DNA of 64,000 bases from Rotaria sp. Silwood1 (lineage: Eukaryota > Rotifera > Eurotatoria > Philodinida > Philodinidae), in the NCBI GenBank assembly GCA_905250075.1, contig CAJNOP010000277.1, forward strand, positions 188,588 through 252,587. Reading direction: 5' to 3'. Both the position numbers and the translations under genes were made by a program. The notes below the pieces were generated by a model, which saw only the letters and a program-made list of their open reading frames with translations, searched no databases and was not told the origin of the DNA. Positions 10,766 through 24,576 of the stretch are shown in pieces; the stretch's first letter is position 1; each line of letters opens with the position of its first letter.

Positions 10766-13700
10766 TGCGTGCACAACTCGATCGTGTTTTTTAACTGCTG
10801 TTGCTTATATTAAAATTACTTGAATCAACAATTCTCCAATAAATATAAGAACAGGGAACTCCATACACGATCAGATAAGGACAAGCAAGTTATCTTCAGT
10901 ATGTACTGGTGTATGTTTCTTTTTGTATGAATCTTTTATGATCTGCTGAGACCTGGTAGGAAGCATTGAGTCTGCCCCTATAAGTTTCTTAATCTTTGAA
11001 TCTTGTAAGATGTTTTGGTGACATCTCACAGTTAGAATCTGACGAAATCTTTCAAAAAACGAACACATGAGATTTTATCCGATATTGTAACAAGATCTTA
11101 GGAAAAATCTTATAAGGGTAAGATCTTATTGCCTCTTGCACGATCTGACATCTGGTTTTTTTGACTTTAGTACAACTCTTTCCACGTTGAGAAAATCGAT
11201 AATAAGATTAATCACAGATTGAGGTGTAATTATTGTATTAACCTATACCTACGCCCTTATCAATTTATTTTTTTTAATGTTGACTCGAGCATTAGTGTAG
11301 TATATTATACATTAGATTAAATCTAAAACTAATATTTCTATCATATAATTAAATTGCTATTTGATGAATTTTATTTTTTACTTTTAGATTAAATAAATTT
11401 TTGTTATGATTTTTTAGATTATTAAACAGGATGAATGAAATAGTTAAGTATTAATTTAATTAAATGGAGGTGCCCAATTTGACTGCAGATCCAAATTCGT
11501 TTTTTTCATGTAGCTGTGATGATTTATCGAAACAATACGACGATATATCATCGAAGCTGTATGAGAAAAAAAATATTGGGGCTCCAGTGAGCCTGGACAT
11601 CCCACCGCTTAGTTTTCCTATCTTTAGAGAAAGGGAGGGCGCGAGGAAGGGAGGAGGCAGAAAAAGCTTGCATTGAATACGATGACAATCGACATTGCAT
11701 ACGACTGTGTACGATCGTTTGCGATGATTGTATATAAGTCGTATTTCATTGTATACAACACGACGATATACGGTGGCAATTCAGGCGGCTAGTAATACGG
11801 CGAAATACGGGCGTACACAGTCGAATACGACTGTCGTAATGCTTCTCCTGGATATACTTATTTTCACTAATAACAATATAATCATATTAATGAGTAAAAT
11901 TAATTACAACCCTAAGCACCATTTTCATCACATAACACCTTTTCATATAAAAAACTAAAGATTTCTTTCTGTTTTCATCTTCTTAAAAATAGTTTATAGT
12001 CAAATTATTTGAAAATCATGTTTATTATTATCTGAAACTTAACTTGACTCTGCAATTCCCAATCGAGCTTTTCCTCAAACTACTTTGGACATCGCCGTTT
12101 TATTTATATATATATTAAGCAGGTTGTAGAAGTCTTATTTGAATAGCATGATTACAATGACGGCATTAACATATGTCATCTTATAGAAAACACATTTGTC
12201 AACTTCAGACAAGAAAGAAATTCAGAGTTTGATTAAGACTAACACTATGATAAATAGAGTTTGAACAGAATAAATTGTTAATCTGAACAGTTACTTTAAA
12301 TAAATGAGGTATTATTATAAATATCTTTTGAAATAAATGAATATGAACACAAGAAATGTTCGATTGGTTTTTATTGTTCAACTTAGTTCATGTCAGGGTA
12401 GTAATGTTCAAAGTAAAACTAGATGTTTGTTTTATTCTTCGTTTGAATCTTTTTTAACCAGCTTTTTCATGCATTATTGTAAAGAGTGTCTCATAATAAC
12501 ATAGGGCTAATTGTCAATCACAATTTTCATGTAGAAGTGTGAAATTTTTCCAAGTTACAGTTCTCTGACTTACACAAGTACTAAAATTCATGGCCAAGAT
12601 CGACATACATGATTCTTCGTATCTGATTTTCGTAATATGTTTATCTCTTTATTTGTGATATTTATAAATAACGAATAATAAGAAACTTTACAAGACAACT
12701 CTTTTTTTTTTTTGAAAAAATATAAATTATCATGAAATTCAATACCTGTAGGCATGCTCTCTGGTGTTTTCTATGATCGAATGCAATTGATCAAGTATTT
12801 CAACCATCATTTTCGAATATTTTGCTTTCAAAATTTTCCCTTCATTATTTAGCAATTCAATTTTTTAATTGTACTAATGTAGCAAATAGATTTTCATGAA
12901 TGTTTTCTCCGAAGACACATTGCATATTTTCAAATCTTTTCACACATAAAATCAAACAACGCTATCTACTGATTCTATTATGTTTATAAAACAATGATGC
13001 TACGTACCATGCGACAAAAATACTTCATGTTCTTTGTAGACGTTTTAAATTTAATATCAAAACATCAAACATCTGTTTTGCATTCGTAATTGATGAACAT
13101 TTAGTATAATATTTGTCATTAAATCAGAAAGATTTTAGATATCAATGCATGCTTTATAAAATACGCTATCCGCTATGTCATGATCAGATAAGGAATAAAA
13201 ATATCATAAAATTCTATTATGAAAATTGAGGCATTTGAGTACTAGTTCAAGTGAAGAGAGCTGAAACTTTCGAAAATTAAAGATCTTGGTTTGATATATC
13301 TATTTGATAAAAATTCCATCCTTCTATGTCAAGGACAAGTATGAAAGATATCATTAGCCATTTCTTCTCAATTATTATAGGATATTCTTTATTAATTTTG
13401 TAACAGAATCTTTTCTTTTTAGACCACACGATGATAATTTGTTTTGTTTCAATAATTTTAATTTGTCGTAAACACTTCGTATTTAATGCTGCTCTAAACC
13501 ATCAAAAGAAAAATTTAGTTTTTCAACTTATATTGTGCAATGCCTATTTGTTTTATTATTGATATTGTTAGTTGTTTTTCTTAATAAAATCTCTTTCTTC
13601 ACTAATATACAATATCTGTTTGAAACGAAACAGAGAGACAACGAGCGATGCATAGCCTTGGACTACATGAGTAGTGATTATTTTTATTAATTCGTTTTGA

Positions 13701-14524
13701 TTGTGATGATGAGGAATGAATCCATAGTATCTTTGCGAGAGGCAACGTAGACACGTCTGTAAAACATTGTCTGTACAATATTACATAACAGCGATGTGTC
13801 ATTGAATAAGACATTTATTCGTGCATATTAAGTTTATGAGGAAAAAAAATGTCATTTTATCTAAAATGCATTGCTGATGGCTGAGACATTAAAAATTATC
13901 TGTATAAAATATTAAATTTATTAGAACTACATTGTATGTTTTGATTTATCATTGAGATAGTATGCCATAAAAGAATTATATCTTTATATAAATAAATGCT
14001 CATTTATATTTTAAATAATGAATTACATAAAAATCGACTTTATTCAGTGTAGCTTTCGCAAAGTTGACAAATCAAATCAATAATATTAAAGAATTGTGCA
14101 ATGACTATGTATTATAGTAATGATATACATTTCTTTTTCTGGTGAACTTGACATTGGTGGTACAACGTATAGACTGAGCAAAACTTGAAAATCACTCAAA
14201 TTTAGCACTATCAAACACAGCACCACTCAAATAATGAATCTGAGACTTGGTTGCACTCAAGTTTTGTTTTGTTTCATAAGGCGAAGATGGAAACCTCTAA
14301 TACAGAGTTATTTATATGTTGTGATCAAAAGACTACAAAATTCAGATAACAGTAAACTGAATAACTATGTTGTCATGGTTCGTAGCCACATCTTTTATCT
14401 TACTTACATAAAGTAATATATAAATCAAACGAATAGTAGAATAATGCGATCGGCAGGCACCAAAACTAACTATATCGAGGGTATGTCTCCTCTTTTGTCA
14501 TATAACCATTCTCTTTATTTTATG
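10766..14524. other. AT-rich intergenic with no supported gene
   Basis: Only short open frames without recognisable domains. The one feature inside is the CGTATACGG-word patch at 11690-11845. A GC-richer stretch at 11577-11670 (GGGAGGGCGCGAGGAAGG) stands out from its surroundings but is unexplained. Confidence 0.5.
11690..11845. repeat. CGTATACGG-word repeat, copy 2
   Basis: Dense in CATACGACTGTGTACGATCG, GTCGTATTTC and CGAAATACGGGCG-like words. It resembles the patches at 6480-6620 and 48415-48685. Confidence 0.4.
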
Positions 14525-14640
14525 GAATGAAGTACAGCCATACTAGGGTATGAGTGCGAGTATGGATCTGCCTGTAGATGTTGGTATGAGTGGGTGAGTA
14601 GCCCTGTGTCTGGTCTTCATCTAAGCCAACATTCACACCC
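14525..14640. repeat. Telomere-like head-to-head block, degenerate
   Basis: A G-strand part (GGGTATGAGTGCGAG, TATGAGTGGGTGAG) is followed by a core containing GTCTGGTCTTCATC and a short C-strand end (CATTCACACCC). The core is the reverse complement of the purine-rich core seen in the 44-64 kb copies. Confidence 0.45.
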
Positions 14641-14748
14641 AATATCATATTTATGAAGAATGTCAGTTGGCTTACTGGTTAAATAAAAAGGAAAGTTGTC
14701 TTTTCACTGTTGAATTGGAATATTTACGTAAATGAAGTTAGTCCCTGA

Positions 14749-14896
14749 TACGAGTAATTCCAGGACCGTTTCTCTTAGCATGTGTTTCAGGTCCTTTTAT
14801 CTGGGTTCCAAGTAGAATGCTACATGCTCTTTCTATTAAAACCCAGAAAAAGACCTGAAACACATACTGGGAGAATCACTCTGGGATTACTCCGTA
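14749..14896. repeat. 148-bp hairpin (MITE-like) repeat
   Basis: Arms of about 58 bp. Left block GCATGTGTTTCAGGTCCTTT pairs with right AAAGACCTGAAACACATAC. The outer ends TACGAGTAATTCC and GGGATTACTCCGTA also pair. No coding content. Confidence 0.65.
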
Positions 14897-15499
14897 AATT
14901 TCCTATTGCCTATGGTGAAAAACTAGTATTATGCAATGTGTAAAGCAATAGCATGAGACATTATAAATCGGATTGCATCATTCGATAGAGCATATCGAAA
15001 TCAACTTGAAATACAAATAAGAGAACGTGGAGCACATCCTAAGTCAATCGGTGCTAGAATTGTTCGAATCAGGTACTAACTTCACCTACATGGATATATT
15101 TGAAATTGATCAATCAAAGAAAATCATTACTATTAGTGGTTCTGCAATATGTAAAGGGGTCTTCTTTACTTAAATCTAACTCTTATGTTTGACACTATTG
15201 TTTGAACGCGTTATAACTGAGTTGTTATGCAGACAAAAAAAACCAAGAATTTTCCTACACCTGTGAATATTGTTTCTTTTGGTGTTTCACATCAGCAAAG
15301 TTTCTTTTCTATTTCACACATTTCAGCTAAATTAATATTACGATTCGTACCTAATTTAACCATGCAACAAATAAGATGAAGAGACCCTTATACATGTTCA
15401 TATTACCTAAATGAACTTGATATAGTACAAGTTTAAATGTCTATTATGAAGGAGAATGTATCGCATAGTTATATGATGACTGCAAAGACATAGAAAAAA

Positions 15500-15690
15500 A
15501 AGAATCCGATATACGAGATGTATTGCAATTAGATATTAGCACCGAATAGGACAAACACGTTATCCTGTATCTACTTCTGGTAGAAAGATGATTCTCGGAA
15601 ATCGATTTGGTTATTCAAGACAGAAGAACTAATCTCAATTCTGAACAGCTAGATAATATTTTTGTTAATGCGGTCAACGTATTACGATAA
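15500..15690 (+). pseudogene. hAT transposase C-terminal relic
   Basis: One frame of about 60 codons ending TAA at 15688-15690 reads FSEIDLVIQDRRTNLNSEQL and then DNIFVNAVNVLR. This matches the hAT dimerisation-domain pattern (ER-FS-x-IxDRRTNL-x-L). Two in-frame stops (TAG and TGA) lie upstream within the same frame. No N-terminal part or terminal repeats were found, so it is a decayed fragment. Confidence 0.55.
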
Positions 15691-18600
15691 TAAAATGCTT
15701 TTATAAAGCATCTTTTTTTTTTGTTGGTGTGTATATGTGTCAGACAAAATTGAGATTTAGGCAAATTTAAAAAACTGAAAAAATAAAAATAAAGAACTGA
15801 TCTGATACATCTATATTATGTTCTATTCAATTTTAATTCAAGGTTAGTTAAACGTAGGAAGTTGTAGAGTTCACCACTATTTTCTCTCAAAGTTTAATTT
15901 GTCTTAACAAGCTTCGATCCAAAAACAAGAAAAGTCTTTGAGCATGTGCTTTTTGAGTAGTATTTTCTATCGCTGTTTATGTGTCTTCGAATTTAACATG
16001 ATTTATAGATGATATGTGTAGTATAAATGTACGATGCTATTTAGTTTTTTCAAGTTATTTTTCAATCCAAAAAAGAGATAGATGTTTTAGTTAGTATCCA
16101 CTATAAAGTAAGATGGTGATGGTAAAATCCTACAGGCCCATAATTTTTTTATATTTATTTCCTGCGACAAACGTGCTGTTAACATAGTAAATCAAGATGA
16201 ATGAGAAATACAGATAGTTTTATTTCGTTTTGCTTGATAACGAAACTATTTATTTTAGTTTGATAGATCTCACAACTGATATAATTCTAACATATATATT
16301 GTTGCACGTCGTTTATAACAATCTTAAATAATCTATAATAAACCTCAAGTTTATCGAAAATATTTATCAGCTGTCGATAGCATAATAAATGTTCGAACTT
16401 TATCTAGAATCAACAGTTTACCTATTTGTGATGTTTAGAAAAGTAGAAAGAAAAAACGATCTCCTTTAAGTAAAAAAATGACGTCATAAACAATAAAAAA
16501 AAAACAACCACGAATTGGCAAACAAAATAAATATTTATACCAAACGTCAATTTTTTTTAGCAAAAGTTCTGTTTCAAACACATGTCCATAGTTTTTAGAT
16601 GTTTAACGATGGTATACTTAGTCCTACTGTTAATCTTACATAATCAAAAATCAAAACGAAAACTAAATCCCATTATTTTTAGTTTTCAAAAGTAAATATA
16701 AGGAAAACATTGGTTGTATTAATGTTTACTTGAAATATATCGAAAACTGAATAATATACGTCTTTATTGTTCTATGAGATTATGCTGCTAGTTGTATTTT
16801 TGTTTATCATCTTCAACAATTAATTTTTGCATATGTCTACAATTAACTTGATTCTTTCGTGCATAAAGATTAATCTTCATAATGTTGAAAAAATTGAAAA
16901 TATTTTCTAACATCAAAAGACACATTTTTTTTATTTTGCTTTGCATTCACTTTTTTTTACATCATTAATGTATTTGGCCTTTAAAAATAGAAAAAAAAAG
17001 TCTTCGGAAAGAACATTAGAATCAAATTATTGAGTAACTCACACCGACAATGTAACTTTTTCGGAACAACAAGAAAAGGGGAAGGAAAGCATGTTTTCTA
17101 TCACATAATTAGACAAAAAAAAAGAGTGGTTTAGTCTAGAAAAAGAAGAAAAAAATGTAAACGAGTTTTGAATAGGTCACAGGAGAACGCAAGAACAAAA
17201 GAAAAATAATATTGAAAAAACTCTGAATTTATTCTGCTTCACAACAATATCTTTTTAAAGATGTACGGGGTTCAATCAAAAAGCCACTGTTATTATCCCG
17301 ACAAAAAAGAAAGGAACATATTAACTTTACAAGAAAAAAAACTTGACTATTTTCTTTTCCTCGTGTATATCTCACTTTGACTAAAACTCATAGAACATAC
17401 TCAAGGTAAGTGTATCAATTGTTATATTATAAAAGGATACGAATGATCTTAGTGACTCAATTAACTTTCTATTCAAATACATAGTTAATAATACCCCGAA
17501 TTCACTAATTGATAAAAAATATATATTTGATTGAAGTAGCATCAACAAGGTACTCCTTTAGATAACAAACCCAACTTACGTGTTTTTGTTTGCACGACTG
17601 TGTTACTTATAAGAACCGGTAGTAGAGCGTATGGCGTTTGATTCCATCTATAGAAACTGACAACTAATGTATTCTACCTCAAAAGTCAAATTCTTTATTT
17701 AAAAAACATTTAAACTAATCAATAAGAAAACAGTGTCAGAATATATATTACTAGGGTAAAACTTTTTTACAATGCCATCTATAATAAAAATTCATCTCAC
17801 TACTGGAGCTGATTTAGGCTTCGCAGTTATTATACGTGGCTCAAACGCATCAATATTGACATGGTTTATGGAAAAAAAAGACTCAATTCTTCCAGTTTGA
17901 ATAGATTTCAAAAATATTCATCCGTTTTGATATAATACTCTATTATATAACATGTTCAGAAAGCAACCACCAATGTAGCGCCCATTACATATACCTGCTG
18001 TAGTTATTACATAGAAAGTGTATGTGACATTGATGCCTTCCATTACTAAGCTTTTCTACATTGATAAACTAATTTTACTTTTTATGATTAATGGATCAAT
18101 AGTAGTCAATGCAGCAAGTAAAAATATTTTATAAGTCGTCTAATTGTTTTTTCATAATATACCAAAGCAATTATTCATAAAATGATATGATAAGATTTAG
18201 ATAAAATGAAAACTGAAAACATTTTTAAAGATTAGAGAAATGCTGAATCTTTCTTTTTTTCATATTTTGATTAAAGATATAATATGAGATTTTAATTAAA
18301 GAAAAAATGTACTTATTAGAATTGTTTTATTTAATTTAGGGAATAGAATTTATCTGTTTAGTAATAATCAACGTAAATTTATGTATGACAAATAAAATTT
18401 GTTGATATAAACTTAGAGATTATGCATTAAGAACATTACAGTAAACAGCGAGAAATTTCAAACATTTCTCGATATTCAGACACTTACTATGAATATTCTA
18501 AATGAATCATCTGAATACGAATACCGTGATAAATCGAATGTCATATTTTGTTTTTCTTCTATTCGATTTATTAAAATAAAATGTATTTAAAAATTATAAT

Positions 18601-19611
18601 GGATGTTAGAGTCTGTTGGACTAGTTTCTAACTCAGACCTGGTTGGCTCTAAGTTTGAATTTTTTCTGTTAACCGAGTCCGGAAATTTTGGATCCAATGG
18701 TCTTTACTAGACATCCGGGAGAAGTTGAAAGGCTATTGATGAAACTACAGCAGAAGGCTCAAAAACAAATGATTTTTACCTAAACATCTGTTATGAACGA
18801 CTCCTTATCGTAAATAAAACCTTGCACATAGGATTTCAAGTTGGTTCTCATATTTTTCATGGGCATGAAAATCCATTGGATAAAGCGATTACCATTTTAT
18901 GTATATTGTTTACTTTGTAAACTGATATTCGTAATTCAAGTAGAAAAGGCTTGAAGCAGTTGCTATGAAGGACCGATTAGTTGATATATTTTATGATCAG
19001 ATTTTTTACTCTTTTATTTTGAATAAAATTATCAACAGTTTATCATGCAAAATTTCGAAAATGAAAATGCTAGAACTCGATCAATAGTATAGTGATAGAA
19101 ATTCGTTTTGTGAATTAACTTTGAATAATATTCTTTATAATTACATATATACTTCACACTATACGAAAACTATCGGTAATATATTCGGCTTAATGGGCAC
19201 TATACATACAGGTGACATTTGTCGGTAGTAAAAAAAAATCGTCGGTATACCGATAGTTGTTCGTCGATCGGTAATCTATTGCCAGTCTATCCGGAAGAAA
19301 TTACAAACAAACGTGTTACATAGGCGAGCAGCCAAAAAATAACATAGTATTAAAAAAAAAGATTTATGCTTTTTTTTTTGGTCTTTTATTTCCAGCGAAT
19401 ATCTGAATTTCTAATAATGCTCGAAAGATTCAAAATATAAATTCTTTGCTTTCTTAATTTTCATAGATCATTGACTTTAACATACTTTCTTCAATAATAT
19501 ATTCTTTATATAATTCATCTCTTATTTTTCGTTTCTCTTTTTAAATTGTATAAGAGAACTAATATTGGCAATATATAAATATATATTAAATTGTTATTAC
19601 TTGTCATAAAA
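15691..19611. other. AT-rich intergenic, no gene seen
   Basis: No open frame with a recognisable domain. A small hairpin lies at about 19168-19255 (ACTATCGGTAATAT paired with GGTATACCGATAGT). A GGATCC/GTCCGG-word stretch lies at 18610-18720. Confidence 0.5.
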
Positions 19612-22600
19612 ATGTTACGATTTTTCTTTCGTTATCGATCAAATAAGTCGAATTATATACTTAGTGTATTCTTATTTTCATTTGCTGTATTCATTTATAT
19701 ATTTTCTTATCAAAATTCTTCACAAAATAAAATTAATATATCAAACGATATTCCTCCATTTTCAAATGTATCATCAAATATTCGTACACATGATTTTCAT
19801 GTTTATCCAGAATCTCGTTCATTTATTGAATATGAACGTATACAAATTGATAATATTGCTCGATCAATGTTTTTTTCAAATAAAAATAATAACGATGATG
19901 AACAAAAAAATGATTATACACAACCAATTGAATATTCTGAATCGAAATTTCGCTCTGCATCCGTCCCAATTATATGGCTTAATAAACATGGTGATGTTCG
20001 TTGGAATCAGGCAGCACAATATGAAACATTAAATTATTTATTAGAAAAACAATTTCCCAAAGATGATATAAAAACTTGTTTAACTCGACAATTATTTGTT
20101 TTAGAACAATGGCCAATGGGTTTTTTTAGTCGTCATCATTGTTTAATTGAACATTTTGGACAAACTTTATATTCACCATCAATGACTTTATTATTACCTA
20201 GACGTCTTATTGTATCAAATGCAGCAGTAGAAGATTTTCAAAATGAAGGTATACTTCGTTATTATCAATCAATATCATTATGTTCATCGTATTTAAATCA
20301 TCCAATATTAAAACCTCTTCATAATCATATACAATCTATTGGATATGGTTCATCTAATACAAAAATTATTAATAATATTAATCAATTACTTGAACGTGAT
20401 GAATCAACAATTAAATATAAATATAGTAGAGAAATTTGGAAATTTGGTTATGATCATGTACCACATAGACGATGGTTATTTGATCGAAAAAGAGAAGAAA
20501 TTAAAAAAATTATTAATTATCATTCACCTATTGCATTACTTATTAATCATGCAAATGAACATATTTATTATTTTAATGATTCTTCATTAGATTTAAATAA
20601 ATGGGTACCAAGAAATTCACCACAAGCACTACCGAAAGATGTTCTAGTTGGTTAGTGTTGAAATTTCTTTTTTTGTAAGAAAAAAGCAACGTCTGAACTA
20701 CGATTAAGGATATATGTGTTTTCATTTGCTTTTGACATGAGTTTGTATGAAAAAACCTGCATGTTTTTCCAATGATCTACACTTTGTGAAAAAAGAGTCA
20801 ATTTTTAGCTCCTTTTAAATTTCAAAACTGTTTGCTTCAGATTCGCTATGTGAAAAAAAAACAGCTTCGAAATTTGAAGAAAAGGAAAAAAAACTAACTA
20901 TTTGTCGATTATCGAAAATTGACCTTTTTCAGAATAAGTAGATGTTTGCAAAAAAAACATATTCTGAATCAGTTCATCACGTCCTATCTAATCATACAGT
21001 AAAAATAAAAGGAGAAATTTTGCTTTTATTTTACATTTCTGGCATCATGCCAGACATGATTTTCCAGAATGAATCTGACCAGGAGAAAAATCTCAAAACC
21101 AAACAGCTTGAAAAAAGTTTGAGTTATATAAAAGGATCAAAGTGGAACAAAAATACACTTAAATATAGAATATTAAAAACTCTATCGATAACAGTTTTGA
21201 CAACATTTTCTAGATCTTTCTTTGACTCTTAGCCACACTAACTTCAGAAATTATACATGAGCTAAATTTCTTTTGCGTTATTGATTCGAAATAATTCAGA
21301 TTATAGAAATTTAACCAGAGGATATAATTCAAAAAACATCTTTTTTACTGTTATAAAATGGTCAGGTAGAAAGAATCATTAACTTATTTGAGTCTTTTTT
21401 TTTAATTATCTTTTGCTATAAAAAAAAAGAACAAGAGCAAATTTTACTTTTAATATACCATTGAAAAGAGCACGCTTTACGCTACAAAAATCACCATTAA
21501 ATATGCTTTCTCATTTCCGTTCTCATCAGACTCGTTCTAGAAAAATATCTGTCGTACATAATTTATATTCATAAATTTCACAGAAATGACTAATCGCACT
21601 ATTTAGAATATTGATAAACGTATTCCAGACAATTAAATGTCCAGAAAGTCTTTAGAATGTTCTGAAACAGTCTAAGTCTTATAAATAATGACGTTCAGCA
21701 CCTTTTTTCGTTACTAAAAAATTCTGAAAAATAAATAGCATGCCAGTTGTTTTCAGTTATCATAGAAGCATAGCCAATCACTATTAACTTCTCCCCTCAT
21801 TTGCTAGGGAACATATAAACATTGGCTTCTGAACTTTCGTTTCCGTTGCTATAAAAGAGAAGTTACAAAACTTCGACTGAGAACTTACAGTCATGATTTT
21901 TTTCTTCGAAAATCATAATACAGCTGCTATCGCTAATCACAGAAGAATTGTTTTATAATATCTCTTTTGGAATATATTTTTTCATCATCCTTTTATTTAA
22001 TCGACAAGAATACACTAAGGACGGTATATCAACAATGTCTGCTACAGTACGTCAAACAAGATGAGATGTTGCTAATATGTCTGTCATGTCTGTAGGGAGA
22101 GAGTTGGCTATAAATTTCTACTTATCTACTTCAATACTCTTTTTAAATCGTGTTTTAGATGATTAATTATGAATGTTTACACAATCGTACGGATATCAAA
22201 GATGAGTATTTGAAGTTTATTGTCGAAAATCAAAGACATTATTAATGATGTTAGATTAGTATTTCTATTTAGACATGTGCTAATCTTGTTTTAGTTCTAA
22301 ATCAATTTAACTAAATACGTAATTTTAGGATCCAATCAATTGAGTTTTTTTTTTCACATGCAAATCAATTCAAAATAGACTATTTCGGTTCAAACCTGAC
22401 AAGCTTCAATAGCAAAAAAGTTAAGACACCAGTACGTTATTACTTTGTTAGTGTTACATTGTTAAAGATATTCGGAAGCATGTCAAACAATCTGTAGTTC
22501 CTATATATCCATTATCTTTTCTATTAAATATTCGAGATTATTGTTATTTGTTCTCGTTTTTATTTAGGTACTTCAACCAATTTAACAATACCTGATCATA

Positions 22601-23244
22601 TCTTTAGTTCATTTCTTCGTTATATGTTTCTTTTATTCTTTTCTCAATTAGCTCCACGTATTCAAACATCAGCAAAATTATTAGCTCATCATTGGTCTGA
22701 ATATTTATCTGATAAATATAATAAACCTTATGATGAAGCTTTATCAAAAATGGCTACTTTATTCATTCGTCGTGGTGATAAAATGCCTGAAGACTCATTT
22801 TGGCAAAAACATCAACGATGGAGAAATATATCAATGTATGTTAAAGGTATAGTTGATGAAGAAAAACGTCGTCATATAAATTACACAGCAATATTTGTTA
22901 TGACTGATGATACAACAGTAATGAAATCTATTCAAGAATATTCTCGTGTTGGTTTAACTAGTTCAACTAATGATGAACCTTATGCACGTCAACATTTACA
23001 TCATCGAGAAATAATATATAATGTTTTTGCTCCTCAATCTTGTTTTGATCCATTTATTCGTATTGGTTTTGATCAATTTCTAGTCAATGTACAATTCATT
23101 ACTGATCATTCATCACTTGTTGTTGGACATACTGATTCTAATGTTGGAAGATATTTAGAAGAAATTATTTATGTTAATCGACAGCATGAAAAAAATTTAC
23201 AAACAACAACGTATGTTATTAATGCACCAGATTCTCTTGATTAA
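19612..23244 (+). CDS. Fucosyltransferase-like type II membrane protein (two exons)
   Basis: Exons 19612-20650 and 22568-23244 (intron 1,917 bp, GTTAGT...TTTAG, phase 1), giving 571 residues. Residues about 10-32 form a signal anchor after a basic tail (MLRFFFRYRSNKSN). The C-terminal exon carries TLFIRRGDKMPEDSF, like the basic HxRRxDK motif of the alpha-1,6/O-fucosyltransferase superfamily (GT23/65/68). It also has AIFVMTDDTTVMK and FDQFLVNVQFITDHSSLVVG, matching the second and third conserved blocks, where GDP-fucose contacts and a hydrophobic strand sit. An Asn/Asp-rich stem occupies residues 60-110. A plausible role is Golgi fucosylation; the acceptor is unknown. The start is the first ATG; the open frame upstream has only TTG. 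The intron is far longer than the others here and holds no recognised element. Confidence 0.65.
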
Positions 23245-23304
23245 AATAGTTAATAAACAAAAAAATAATTGTTATGTTTTGTGATTTTTTTTTCTAATGA
23301 TAAT

Positions 23305-24375
23305 AAATACAAGGCCTTTGGTTACCTGTCTTAACCCAGCATACTATATAGATGGTTTTGTAGAGCAATTTGTGACGCATCCAATGCTATATTAGAAATC
23401 AAGTTTTATGAAATCTAAGATAAATTTATGTAAATTTTATTTCTAAACTAAATTCGATTTAGTTTCAAATGTTCTTCGATTGTTATAATCAATAATTTTC
23501 ATTATTGCTTTCTTCATACTTAAAACTGATCCCTTTTTTAAGTCTAGGTTTTTCTGGACTACTTGATATTCTCGGGTGTTCAACTCTGTTCTACAGAGCC
23601 AATGAGCATCAACGTAAAGTTTTCTCAAAAACTATACATTATCGAGATCTATATGTGTCACTGATAAAATCTTTTGAAACAGTAGGAATTCACTATCAAC
23701 TTGCAAGACTATCTCCTAGAATAGTCTATTTTTCTATATGAAATGACTGATGTAGTGACAATATTTTAACAATTATCAACGATCTTACTAACTTTTCATG
23801 TACTGATATAAATAGCTCTTTTATAAATATGAAAAAAAAACCTTCGACCTCTAGACGCTTGATGAGCGGGTACGAAGATGTAGAAAGATTGAAATTTTTG
23901 AAAAAGAAAAATAGAGTTAAAAAATCTTCCTGCAACCCATATACATGTACCCCTTCCAAAGGTCTGGAGGCCAAAAAGATGTTTTCTCATTTATCAAAAA
24001 ATTATTTATATCAGTGCTTCAGTAATGCTATGCTGATTATTGGTACATGAACACTTAATAGAACCGGTGAGTATTGTTAAAATATCGACAATATATAGGC
24101 CTTCTTATAGAGAAAAATAGACAATTCTAGGGGGCAATCTAGTACGTGGATAATGAATTCCTTCTGTTTCAAGAGATGTTATATGTGAAATATATAGAGC
24201 TCGATAGTGTGCAACTTTTGAGAAAGCTTGATAATGGTACTCACTTGTTCTGTGGTACTGAACTAAACAAACTGAATCACATACCATTGGATGTACCGCA
24301 AATTGGTTTACAAATCCGCATATATGGTATCCTAGTTTTAGACAGGTCATTGAATCAGGCAAGGTCCTTGTCAAC
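23305..24375. mobile_element. Long-inverted-repeat element downstream of the fucosyltransferase-like gene
   Basis: Left arm 23305-23741 and right arm about 24105-24375 are diverged inverted copies. For example, GCATCCAATGCTAT pairs with the complement of ACATCCAATGGTAT. Translated arms both end in PRIVYFS, showing how close the inner parts are. The left arm has about 150 bp (23410-23560) absent from the right. The 360-bp spacer has no clear gene. It is probably a non-autonomous transposon or an inverted pair of one element. Confidence 0.55.
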
Positions 24376-24576
24376 ATTACTTTGTTGGAATCGTTTTCTT
24401 TTTCATGAATAAAATAACACATGAAATATTCTGAAGTGCATTGGTGCATTTCGCTTGAATTTCTTCTGTCATTGTCATAAAAAAAATATTTATTAAGAAA
24501 AAATATGTAGCATAAAAGAGGGATAAAACACAAAAAAAAAAGAAAATTTTTGAAAATAATGTAAACCCTCTTTATT

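Noticed and set aside
20942-21232. 96-codon frame inside the fucosyltransferase-like intron
   Set aside because: Low-complexity Lys/Ser/Leu composition and no domain; it is in the sense direction of an intron.
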